A stretch of DNA of 64,000 nucleotides from Bimuria novae-zelandiae CBS 107.79 (lineage: Eukaryota; Ascomycota; Dothideomycetes; Pleosporales; Didymosphaeriaceae), in the NCBI GenBank assembly GCA_010015655.1, contig ML976742.1, forward strand, positions 85,150 to 149,149, in the 5' to 3' direction. This document shows positions 34,001 through 45,500 of the stretch, piece by piece; within the stretch, counting starts at the first letter, position 1, and each line of letters opens with the position of its first letter. A model generated the notes under the pieces. The model was not told the DNA's origin and searched no databases. It saw only the letters and a list, made by a program, of their open reading frames with translations. A program made the translations under genes and the position numbers.

Positions 34001-36380
34001 ATCACGCTTGACGAAGTTGTAAAGCACCAAAAGCACTTCGGCGGTCACGTCGGAACGCTCCTCAGCACCAAAGACATATCTTCCAAGGATCCATTTGACC
34101 TCAAGGCACTCAACAAGAATTCCCGTCGGAAGCTCGAGCACTACCAAGAACTTTTCTTCATTCTTCAAACACAGCCGCAATACATGGCGCGACTCTTCAA
34201 GCGTCTTCGCGAACAAGGGCTTGCGAACAAGGACACTAAACGCATCGAGCAACTCACCATGAGTCTGTTTGGTCTGGCTCAGAAGCGGAGAGAAGAATAC
34301 TACCTGTTGAAGTTGATGTCGCGGTCACTCAAGGAAGAAGTCGACGGATGCGCCTCTATCCAAGAGTTCGTGCGGAGCAACTTTTTCTGGGCGAAACTAT
34401 TCAACAGCTACGTGCGCTCGCCGCGGGATCGCAAGTTTTTGAAAGACCTTTTTGGCCCGTTGATCAAGGAGAACATCATCGACAATGAACACCTTGACCT
34501 TGAGAGCGATCCTATGCAAATCTACCGCTCTGCTATTAACAACGAAGAGTTGTCAACAGGTCAACAAAGTCGTCGCGATCCAAATGTATCCAGGGACCAA
34601 GCGATAAAGGACCCGGAAACAAGAGAGACCTTCATCCACCATCTCCAAGATCTTCGTGATATAGCCGATCAATTCTTCTCGATCATCGAGGAGGTTCTGC
34701 ACCGGATGCCCTTCGGTGTACGATACCTCGCTCAGCAGATGTTTGAAGAGCTCCGCTTAAAGTTCCCTTACGAACCGCAAGAGCAATTGCTTCAAGTTGT
34801 AGGGCAATGGGTATGGAAGTCATACATGCAGCCAGCACTGCTCCAACCGCAACACTGGGGCGTCGTCGACCGAGGCTTGTCCCCGCTCATGAACCGAAAC
34901 CTTGGTGAAGTCTCAAAGGTCCTTGGTCAGGTGGCAGCTGGGCGCCTATTCGGTGGCGAGAACGTTTACCTGCAGCCGCTTAATAGTTACATCACAGAAG
35001 CTATTGACCGGTTACAGGACGTATGGTCAAACTGTAGGTTCATCACTTTTACCAAGCGTAACCCCTGCTGACTTAGGTGCTAGTAATCAACGTCCGCGAT
35101 GCCGAAGCGCAGTTTGAGATCGATGAATTCAACGACTTGTTCGCTCGCGTGAAGCCGACGCTCTATATCAAGCTCGCCGATATATTTGCCATCCACAATC
35201 TTGTCGTGGATGACCTGCCCACTCTATGTCCCAGCCAAGATGATCCTCTCCGCGAAGTCATCCGCGAACTCGGCAGCGCGAAAAACAACGAGAGCGAGCT
35301 TTTGCACGTCAGTTCAACCGAAATCACCTTGACTCTCAACCCCAAGTTCCACGAGCAAGAGGGTAAGTCCACCCCGATGTGCATCGCCGTCCTCTGTTAA
35401 CCCTTGTAGATCCCGAAGCCGACATTAAAGCGCTCTTCATGGAGACCAAGCGCTACATCCTGTACATCATTCGCATCCAGACCGGCGCCAATCTTACTGA
35501 AATAATGGTCAAACCTGTCACTCCCGACGATGAAGACCGCTGGGATGCTCTCGTTCGCGACGAAATCGCAGCCCAGATGAAGGACCGCAACCGCAAACTC
35601 CGGTCTTCCGCCGCGTCCACCTATACCACCGACATGTCATCCACTTCTGTGTTCGATTTGGATTACCCCTCCTTGAAGCGCTGCGCCCTGGAAAACATCC
35701 TGCACCTCCAGCGTGCTGGCCGCATTTCCCCTCACAACCACTACCAAGACCTGCTCAACGCCATCGCCGTCGACATCCGCACCAAACATCGCCGCCGCAT
35801 TCAACGTGCCAAGGAACTGGAAGGTGTGCGCGCAACGCTCTCCGCCCTTGACGATAAAGCCCACTTCCTCGAATCCCAGCTCAAGTCCTACAACGACTAC
35901 GTCGAGCAAGCCATGGTAACGCTACAGAACAAGCGCGGCAAGAAGAAGTTTCTCCTCCCCTTCACCAAACAATACAACCACATGCGCGAGCTGCAACGCT
36001 CAGGTCGCGAGTACCGCTTCGGCAGCTTCAAGTACTCAGCGCGCAACCTCGCCGACAAGGGCATCCTCGTCTCGTGGAACGGCTTCGCAGAACGCACCTG
36101 GGACCGTCTCGACATCACCATCTCGTCTAACCAGATCGGCATCTTCGAGATCCAGGGCTCCCAGGGCAGCATGATGATCCCCGGTGCGTTTGCAGAGGTC
36201 CCGCTCGACGGGCTCCTCCAGGCGCAGTTCGAAAATCACCAGTTTATGAACCTTTTCTGTGGCGAGAGCGCAGCGGTGCAGGGGAAGAAGAGCCAGGGTA
36301 CGGGTGGTGAAGGTGTGGCGAGGGTTAATGTTAATTTGTTCTTGCATTTGATTTTCAAGAAGTTTTACCGGGACCAGTAG
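31065..36380 (+). CDS. IQGAP-related cytokinesis scaffold (Rng2/Iqg1 type)
   Basis: Four exons, 31065-33843, 33891-35033, 35084-35362 and 35410-36380, give 1723 residues. A disordered Ser/Pro-rich N-terminus (about 1-260) precedes a calponin-homology domain (about 270-400; WIEDII, GVTLAEVVQ, FRFELVDLYEKKNIPKVIYC). Roughly a dozen IQ-like repeats follow (about 455-895), seen as a recurring I.LQ...RG...R pattern that binds calmodulin or myosin light chain. The GAP-related domain covers about 970-1330, and the RasGAP C-terminal domain about 1400-1690. Orthologues build the contractile actomyosin ring at the septum. In the intron ending 35083 a nearer AG exists at 35075, but only the second keeps frame. 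A LINE lies about 250 bp downstream. Confidence 0.95.
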
Positions 36381-36644
36381 AAGCGGGCTGGGATAGGGAG
36401 TGTTTGTTGGGACGTCGGTACGAATGATTTGTATGAGATGACTTGGCTGGGTTGTTTAGCGTCTGTGGCGTTCTTGCTTCTTGCATAGCTTGGGTCGGAT
36501 CGGTGTTGTAAGGTTGGGGTATGATATGGCATTTTTGATGACGAATACCCTCCTTTGAACGATGAATGTGTGTGTTGAGAGTATTAATGTACACAATGAA
36601 ACGCCCGCTATCGGTCCAGGAGGTGCATAATTCAGTCGTGCAAG

Positions 36645-39431
36645 TAGTAGTAGTAGTATTGGTTTTACGTCCTATGTAACCTCCCAGGGGGTATGTAGAC
36701 GTGCCCTGCACTTAGTAAGGGCCACTTATGCTAGTGCTACCGCTGCTATAGGAGCGGCCTCTCTTGCTGCTGTCCCTCTCTAGATAAGGGCGACTCAGCT
36801 GTTTAATCTGGCCTTTGTGTGACAATAGTGGGAAAAGGGGTGGCCTTCTAGCTGCCCCTAGTCCTGTACAGAAGCATGCCAAGACTTATTAGAGGTAAGG
36901 AAAGATATATACACGCATATAGATATATAAAAGAGAGAGCTAAGTCTTATATAGTAGATACCCTAGTAAGTTATAAGTAGGTAGTATATTTACTTTGCCT
37001 AAAGCGAGGGTTTGCGTCCGCTTGCCTATAACATAGTTAGCTAGTTACTTACTAACGTATACTATTATTAACACTAAGTATAAGAAAGGTTGCGTATTCT
37101 CTTAGGCTTAGCGCCCTAAGGTACTATATTCCTTCTCTAGTATCTATTAGGGGATGTGTTAGGCGTTGTGACTAATAGTTAAAGCGTCGCACTATCCGTA
37201 GGCAGTGTATAATATAGTCTAGGGCCAGGTCTGCTCCACAGGTGCACGTGAGGGTCTCCTCATCATGCTTAAACTTCCTATGGTACCAGGCGTAGTTGCC
37301 GTGTCTTGTCCTTATGATAGGAGCTTGGCCAGGGCGGGGCGTGTGAGCTCCAGCTCCGGCGGTTGCCTGGAGGGGGTGTATACTAGGCCCCACTAGTTGT
37401 ATCATGTAGAGAGATTTAGTGTGCGTGTGCGCTACTACTCTTGTTATATAGCGCGTACGTATGCGCGCGCATTAGATCGTAGACCTAATATTATAAGGTT
37501 AGCTGCCTTCCCTATAGGTGGGCGTAGGTCCTTAGCTACTTTATCTACTAGCTAATTAGCTAGCTTATTGCCTTTAATGCCTATGTAGCCTAGTGACTAT
37601 TAGATTTAAATATCCTAGGTGTCTATAGCTTCCTAGCAGCGTATAAAGGCCTACTAGGATAATGGCGCAGGGTCTCCCCTAATACCCTAGATAACTAATA
37701 TACTATCTACACATATCTAGATCTAGCTTAGGCGGTGCGCCTAAGTCTGTAGCACGTGTTAAAGACCTCTCCAGGCCCCTACTACTTCTACGTCGAAGAC
37801 GTGGGCCCGCGTGTTAAGGGAGCCTTTGCCTGTGTATAGTAGACTCTGGCCCTGGTACACAGCGTATCTATAGGTTACGTGGCGCTCGCCGTTTTCTGTG
37901 CGCTGTTCCGAGCCGTCTAAGAACACTGTGATTGTCTTAGTAGGCAGGCTTGTCCACCATTGTTTAAATTCTTTAGTAGCGAGCTTTTTAGGCTTATTAT
38001 TTATAGGGTCTGTTCGGCACTAGTTAGAATAGTGTAATTATAGTAGTATAGGGCAAGATACTAGTGCAAATAGCTATGCGAGCAATTAAACTTTTATGCG
38101 TAGGCGCTATAGGCGTCTAGCGCCTCTTCCTCTATATGCTATAGTTAGTCGCGTGCGCGCTATAAGCGGGTAACCTTTATTAACGTAGTGTAGGCGTATA
38201 GCGAACTTTACCTTACACTCTTTAAGCGCCGTAGCTACTAAGGGAATGCCTACGTCTCTATACAGCGTAGCAGTGGGCGTGGTACGGTAAGCAGGGACAA
38301 CGCCTCTAACCGCTATTATAAGGGCCTTTTCTAGGGTGGCGATATGCCACCTAAGTTATATGCTAACCTTTTAGTTCTGCGTAGCTCTTATAATCTTGGG
38401 GGGCTTCGTGCGCCCTCTATACCAGGCCTCGTTTCTATACAGTAGGCGTGGCAGTACGCATGAGATTACTACTTTGCGCAGTGAGCTGGCTGGTAGGCCG
38501 TGCTAGATCCTGGCAAGGCTATAGATATGCTATGTAACTACGCGTCCTTTAGCTACGCAGGTAATAATATGTGTTTTAAAATTAAGCTTCTTATTAAAGT
38601 AAACACCTAGCTAGCGTAGCGCCTTGTCTAGTAGTATAGGTTAGAGGATAAGCTAATCGTTAATCTAGATAGGTGGCAAATAGTTACTTTTCTACTTAGT
38701 TAGGTGTATTATTTCGAGTTTCTCTAGGGCAAATGCCACGTGATTAGCGTCTCCCTAGGAATTTATAGCGCCTATATCTTCTACTAGCATTTCCACGTTC
38801 TAGTCTAGGGAGTAGGATCGCCTATAAAGGCAGATATCGTCTACGTACCTAAAGCGCCTAGTAGGGTCTTGCTAAAGTAGCTCTACCAGATAAAGTGTGT
38901 ATAGCACTAGTAATAGTGGTAAGCCCTGCGGCGTCCCGCACTATACTAGGTGGGGCGCTATAGTAGCTTCTCTTAATCGCACTTGGACGCGACGGTCCTA
39001 GAGGAATTTTTTATAATTAGGAGGGCGCTATTATGCTATCCTTAGGCTTTTATCCTATATAAAAGTCGATTTTTAAGAAGTGCGTCGAAGGCGCCTTAGA
39101 CGTCTATAGTAACTATAGTGACGTGCTGGCCGTTGGAGAAGGCGTCCTCCACGTTATGTGTAAAGGTGGCTACTAGGTCTATGGCTAATCTCTTGGGGAG
39201 AGCCCCCCCGTGTTAGGGGCTTAGTATGCCATGTGCCATGGCAGTGCTGGCAAATCTCCTTGCTAAGATTCTCTCTAGGCCCTTGCCAAGGCAGGATAGC
39301 AGGGCGATGGGTCTCTATAATCTAGGGGAGGATTTGTCCTTTTTGCCTATCTTAGGTATTATAACGACCTCTGCGACCCTCCACGCGTGGGGGAAGTAGC
39401 TAAGGGCCAGACAGCGCCAGTATAGGCTGGT
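36645..39431 (-). mobile_element. Tad-like non-LTR retrotransposon (LINE), 5'-truncated, RIP-degenerated
   Basis: A perfect 15-bp target duplication ATTCAGTCGTGCAAG flanks it at 36630-36644 and 39432-39446. In element orientation (minus) it begins within the region just before reverse transcriptase and ends in a short (TAC)n tail at 36645-36660. Truncation at the 5' end, a variable long duplication and a simple 3' repeat are typical of target-primed reverse transcription. Confidence 0.9.
37172..39431 (-). pseudogene. LINE reverse transcriptase / RNase H remnant
   Basis: From 39420 down: YFPHAWRVAEVVIIPKIGK, RPIALLSCLGKGLERILARR, then GTPQGLPLLLVLYTLYL near 38945 and RYVDDICLYRRSYS near 38850 with the YVDD active site, all interrupted by TAG codons. 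The 37172-37405 part reads RTRHGNYAWYHRKFKHDEE followed by a CxC...H..C arrangement, the zinc-like C-terminal motif found after RNase H in Tad-clade elements. Confidence 0.85.
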
Positions 39432-39446
39432 ATTCAGTCGTGCAAG

Positions 39447-40167
39447 ACGTGATGGACGAACAAGTGTCACATACATAAATAGAAAACACAATACATGCAG
39501 TTCTAAAGGTTATTGGGTAGTCTGTTTGAACTCAAGTGCTACCCTCATGGAGTATTACGGAAGAGAGTTTAGTTTTGAGGAAAAGCTGAGATGACGTCGT
39601 GATATTTTCTCGCTCGCTCGCTATACTAGTAGAGAAGTATCCGTCATAACGTGAATCCACAGCGTCAGTGTACCAAGAAGCCTCGGCCGTGACATTCGCA
39701 GTGTCTTTCTAGTATACCTTGTCGGGGAAGCGTAAAACCGGCTCCAGGCGGTGTTTTCGTTCTGAGCAGTGCGCTGCGATGAGTATTTCGAGGGCACGGA
39801 AGACAGTAGGTGGGCTTTCTATGTCTGTGTATACACGAATGACCTCCTGCTTGTGTTCTATACAACAAAGTGTGATCTATGTAAAATATATAGCTTATAT
39901 AATTTAATAAAAAAACTTTTAAAACTTTATTTTTATTTACAGTTGAGTACTTTATTCTAACTATTTTTTTTGTTTTACCATTTTATAAATACCTTTACTT
40001 TATTAATCTATATTCACTATCTATTATTAAGCTTAATAAAAAAAAGTTCACTATATAACTATTTAATATTGATAATTTCTATTTACTGTGTATTTTTTAG
40101 GTCTACTGATATACTGATAATATATATACAGGGATAATAAATAGACATATAATTCTTTTTAATAATA
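39447..40167. other. Intergenic sequence, AT-rich from about 39880
   Basis: The first ~430 bp have normal composition with no recognisable gene. From about 39880 the sequence is very AT-rich and probably belongs to an old repeat into which the elements at 40170-41999 and 42326-47879 inserted. Its ends and family cannot be determined. Confidence 0.4.
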
Positions 40168-40169
40168 TA

Positions 40170-41999
40170 ACGTGTTTTATCAGTCAGTGCGCCATATCAG
40201 TCAGTGAGCCACCCCACCAAAATCGCGACGCGTCTCTACATTGAATACACAATGCCCACCACACCGCATACCCAGGAGCTCCAAAAAGAAGCTAGAATAT
40301 CTTTATTAACTTATATAATTCAGAATATGTAAATTTTAAGCTACTACTATACTATAAAGCTTTATAATATTAATTAATCTACCCTAACACAACGCGTTAA
40401 TAGTACCTTATCTTAGGCATAAGCTAATGCCTAGAAATAAAAGCTATACCTTATTAAAGAGTAGTTTCTTATTTAGTAGATCCTAGACCTAAATTAACGA
40501 AGTTTTCTACCCTAGATTATTAATATATAATAAATAGTAGATAATTTACTCATTATATATAGCTAGATCCCTTCTCTATAGCTTATAGATAAATGCTAGG
40601 TATTACGCTTTATTAAGACTTAGTAAGAGCTATAAATAAAGTAAAATAGGAAGTTTTATAGCTAGCGTGCCCTTTATAAGGATCCTGTTAAGATCTCTAC
40701 CTAGTACAAGCTTGTAGAGGATACCTGCCAGGCCTACGGCATACAGAATAGAGATATATATAACTTTAATAAGACTAGCTTAATAATAGGTGTTGCTGTA
40801 ACGTTAAAAGTAATAATAACCTTAGATACTATTAGTAGAGTAATTAACGTATAGCTAAGTAATTATAATTAGGTTATAATAATTAAGACTATTTACATAT
40901 CTAAGTAGTTTATTTTACCCTTTATTATTCTAGCTAATAAGTTTTATTAGGCTAGCTAGTATTGCAAGCTGCTTAATAGTTAGGTAATTACTATTAGTAA
41001 TAATAAGTAGATAATAAATAACTTAGGTTTTACCTAGCTATAGTACTTGAATAAGTATATAAAGGCTTATATAGTAGGCACCTATTAGCTACTTATCCTT
41101 AATAGGTATAGTAGCTATGCGACACCTAAGTTTAATAACTACTATACTAAATATAAGATAATTAGCCTTTATATGCCTATACACACGAGCTATCTCTTAT
41201 AGCCCCTAGATATTAGCTATTTCTTACCTCCTAAGATAGCGTATAAATATAAGATTGCTAAGCTTACCTGCTAAGGTATCTTTTATATTAATAAGGAGGA
41301 GTTCCTATCTATCTACCTACGGGTTTGTAGGACTGTCTTTACAGAACAGAACATCTAAAGTAGTTTTTAAGTAATAGGGCTTGTCCCTTCTTGTCTAGAG
41401 CGTGTCCTATTATGCCTAATAGTAGTTAAGACGCTATTTCTACTAGGGATAATAAGTGCTAAGGTAGCGTAAATAGCTAAGACGCCTTATACTACTACTA
41501 AGCTTAAAAAGTAGGCTAGACTTATACGTAATCGCCTCTAGAGACAATCTTAGAGCCCTATAAGTATTATTATTACTTAGCTTATTAAAGGCTGCTAGCT
41601 AGTAATAAACTTAATAATAATCTTATTAAAGGAGAATAAGAAGCTTTAGGTAGCTAACTATTATTAGTAATAAAAAAAGAACAGATACTAGTAGTATATT
41701 ACTATAGAAGGCGCTTTATAGGCTAAGTAAAACTATACTCTAGCTACTACTACTTATTTAGCTCTTACTAAGGCTAATTAAATTAAGTCTACTCTAGCCC
41801 GCTAGCGAGCACCACTAACGTATAGTAAGTACTATAAATAAGGATATAAGAGGACTTAGTGTAGATAGTAATAAACTACCTCTATATAAAATTCTATACA
41901 AAAACCCCCTATCGTTGTGGAGATATTAGTGTTGAGGTGTTGCGCGTCTTAGTGGGGTGGCTCACTGACTGATGTGGCACACTGACTAATAAAACACGT
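40170..41999 (+). mobile_element. pogo-type DNA transposon, RIP-degenerated (1830 bp)
   Basis: The TIR starts ACGTGTTTTATCAGTCAGTG and is repeated inverted at 41999, including the subterminal GTGAGCCACCCCAC block, about 45 bp in all. TA duplications lie at 40168-40169 and 42000-42001. Its outer TIR bases resemble those of the 967-3102 element (CGTGTTTTATCAG). Confidence 0.88.
40252..41866 (+). pseudogene. pogo transposase, RIP-inactivated
   Basis: ATG at 40252 begins MPTTPHTQELQKEARISLL, followed by many stops. Core remnants are YNFNKTSLIIGVAVTLKVI near 40760 (normally YNFDETGF, first Asp decayed), LLILNRYSSYATPKFNNY near 41090 (second) and SYLL.PLDISYFLPPKIAY near 41195 (third Asp present). 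The end of the frame is approximate. Confidence 0.82.
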
Positions 42000-42001
42000 T
42001 A

Positions 42002-42320
42002 AATAATATAAATTAATTTAGTAAGCGCCTAAGCGGGGCTATTATCTATATATCTATATAAGTTATATTTAAAATCAGAAAAAAAAAATTAATATATTTT
42101 TATTAATTAGTAAGGACTTTTTAGATTTTAGTAGATTCTTAAGTAGGAAAACATTTATAGTAGATAAATATATAAACTATACATATAAGCAAGTGTTTCG
42201 TTATTTTACAATTTAGCAGTACGTACTATAAGTATAGTAATAATTTTATATTAATATATGTAGAGAGCTTTAGCTTTAATAAAGAGCTTTTAATAAGCAA
42301 GAATATATATATAAAAAAAC
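42002..42320. other. AT-rich degenerate sequence
   Basis: RIP-like AT-rich DNA between the pogo element and the Copia element. No frame or repeat boundary could be read. Confidence 0.35.
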
Positions 42321-42325
42321 CTTAT

Positions 42326-42549
42326 TATTAAATCAAGGTCCCTCTGGTAGCATGACTACCATGGATAACCGAGTAGGAGGAGGGACAAGGCAGGGTGGCT
42401 GCAACGTATTATATTGACTATCCTATTATGTTATTCCTCTTCCGTGTAAACAGTAACGAGGACGCTACAGTCAGCCGTGCCTCCCTCACATAGTAGGCAC
42501 TACGGCCCTTCCTTCCACCAACCTAGAATGAACCCATATATTCTCAACA
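42326..42549 (-). repeat. 3' LTR of the Copia element
   Basis: 224 bp ending TTCTCAACA. It shares blocks such as GGAGGAGGGACAAGGC and CCTCTTCCGTGTAAACAGTA with the LTR at 47656-47879. Confidence 0.9.
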
Positions 42550-45500
42550 CTCCCCCTCAAGACAGGTCTAGTCCGTAGACAACTCCGAGTTGGTTCTTAA
42601 ATCTCTTAAATGCGACTCGCTATAACGGCTTTATTATTCTATTAGTAACTATGTTAGTAGTTAGCACGTAAGCTACCTTAAGTTTACCTTATTCTGCCAT
42701 GTCCTAGACAAAGTAATAATAAACGTCGATGTGTTTCGATCTTTCGTGGAGGTAAGGGTTCTTTGTAAGTGCGATGGCGCCCTGGTTGTCTCCTAATATC
42801 TAAACCTTGTTAGTGTCTTTTCTGATATACTTTGGGAATCTAAGATCCCTAAATACTTAAGTAATCCACTAGCCTTGCTTACAGCATGTTAAAAGTGTAA
42901 TATATTTAGACTTGTAGCTTAATGTTGCAACCAATCGTTGCTTCTTACTTAACTATAAGATTAGACCTCTATAGAACATCGTAGTGCTGCCTAAGACGCT
43001 CTTTTAGTCTATAGTATTGCTTGCCCAGTTAGCGTCTAAGTAGACAACAAACTATAAGTGTGCTCCCCCTGGTCCGTAGCGTAGTTTTATTATAACTATT
43101 AACCTTAGGTACCGCAGTAGGTTCTTTAATGCATGGCTATAGTGTTCTGCTAGATTACTTATGTATTAGCTTAGCTTTCTAAGGGTGAATACAATATCTA
43201 GACGTGTAAGTACCATGGCAAACATTAGACTTCTAATTCCTTACTAGTACTCCGTTGTATTAATCTAATTGTCGTTGTCCGTAGCTGGTCTAAATAAAGT
43301 GTAATTAGTAGATAGGATTTTCTTGTCCTTGTACTTCTTGCTTAACATTCTAAACTTATTAAGTACTACGCGTAGATATTACTCTTAGTTAAGGAAAATT
43401 ATATAGTGCTTTCTGTCTCTTGTAACTCGCACTCTAAGGACCTTATATACCTCCCCTAGGTTCTTGGCGTTAAATCGTCTAGAAAGCTTCTTCTAGAACC
43501 ACTTAGTTTAGGATTGCTCCTTTACCGCTACAAGAACGTCGTCAACGTAGACTAGGATTTAAATATTTCTCTCCTTATAGACAAACATGCAAGGGTCTGC
43601 AAGGCTTTGTATAAACCCCATATATAAGAAGCTCTTTTTTTATTAATAGGTTCTAGTCGCGAGCAGCCTGCTTTAGTCTATATAGGCTTTAAAGCACTTT
43701 TAAAACATGTCCTTTTTTAACACGAACTCCTTTAGGTTGCTTAAGGAGAATCTATTCTTTAAGGTAAGATTTAGTGAACGCATTCTTAATATTATAATAG
43801 AAACATTCCAAGTCTTCTGCTGCGACAGTGGCCAGGAATAGACGCAAGGTATCCATGCAGACAGTGGGTGCAAAGGTCTCATTATAGTTAATTCTATGTA
43901 CTTAGGTGAAACCACGTGCCACTAGGCGCGCTTTAAATCGTTTAACTATCCTGTCTGGCTTAGTTTTAATTGTAAAAACCTACTTTAAATTAACTATATT
44001 AGCGTCTTTTGGCCGTAAAACTTCTTTCTAGGTTCTGTTTTCTATTAGCGAGATTATCTCCTCCAGCACTGCTGCTTTCCATTAATTTCCGTACTTTGGG
44101 TCGTTTATAGCTTGTTGATATGTCTGGGGGATTAGAATTCCTGCAATCTTAGTTACTAAAAAGGCTTTCTTAAAGATCTAGGCTTCTCTATCTATTTCTT
44201 TGTCCGTAAAATCAACTTGTGCTAGCATGGCTTTAATAATCTTACAAAGTCTTTTATCCTTAACAGTGTCTCCTCTAGATCTCTTGCGTTTAGACTGTCT
44301 TATAAAGTATTTTAGAGCTTCTAGCAAGGATTAAGCTGGTTCCTTAGGTTCTTTAGTCGTTAGATCCGGTACTCGCTTATCTTATAAGATGGTGGTAAGA
44401 GGAGTAATAGTTAGCTTCCTTAGTCTTCCTCTTCTACGCTTAATTAGCTTAGGAGTTAGTTCTACTTATTCCGCAGGAGGTAGTTCCATCTCGTTTACAA
44501 TTAATAGTTCTATCTATTCTATAGTAGCTTGTTCTATAGGATCTGCAGAAGTCGGTTCTGCAAGAGTCGGTTCTACAGGAGTCAGTTCTGCAGGAGTTAG
44601 TTCTATAGGAGTTAGTTCTGCAGGAGTTAGTTAAGCGCGAGCTGGTTAAGTAGGATCTAGTTAAGTAGTAATTATTTTAGCAAGAGTAGGATCTTTCCTT
44701 AGTCTTCCTCTTAGTTTTTAGTCTAGTATAGTATTTGGCGTTCCCTATAATTTAGCTAGAATGTTCTGCAACCGTAGTTTAACTCTCCCTCTAGGTATGT
44801 GTTTGTCTACTAACATACGACTTAATCTTAAGATATATCCTAGTTCTAGCGAGTAGAACTTAAACTACTTGTTTATTATCTTAGAATATCCCATGAATAC
44901 TCTAACTCTGCCGCGGTCTATAAGCTTGTCGTGTTGTTAATCTGCTAGAATTATCTTAGGGTGGATGTAGGAGTAGCACTTACTCCCCTATATATAAATG
45001 TAATTAATAGATGGCGTCTTTCCTGTAAAAGCCTCTTTAGGGCTAACTCGCTTACTATTAATTATAGGTCCTGTATTAGTGCGGTTTTATATATACGTGT
45101 CAGCTTCCATAGCTTTATCCTAGAATTTGATTAGCAAACTAGCGTCCTTAAGCATTACTCTTATGTTAGCTTCTATAGTTTAGATATTCCGCTTAGCTAG
45201 TCTATTCTAATGTAATAATGTAATTATGGTAGGCTATAGTTTAACTCCTTATGTAATTCTCTATTCCTTAACTTGTTGCAAGAGTTTCGGAGCGTTGTCA
45301 GTCCTAGTAGCTTTAACTTTCTTATTAGTCTAATATTTAATAAAGGTCTTCTAGACTCTAAGTTCCTTTTGTGCGTCTCCCTTCTATTTTATTAGGATAA
45401 CCCAGTTCTTCCGCGTGTAGCTATTAATAATAAGGAGAAACCATTAGTTGCCTCGTAGGGATGTTAGAAAGAGTCCTGTAACGTCGAACTGTACTAGGGC

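Noticed and set aside
39446..39470. TIR relic of the Tc1-like family (ACGTGATGGACGAAC)
   Set aside because: Only about 15 bp match the end of the 54244-54570 element, with no partner repeat nearby.
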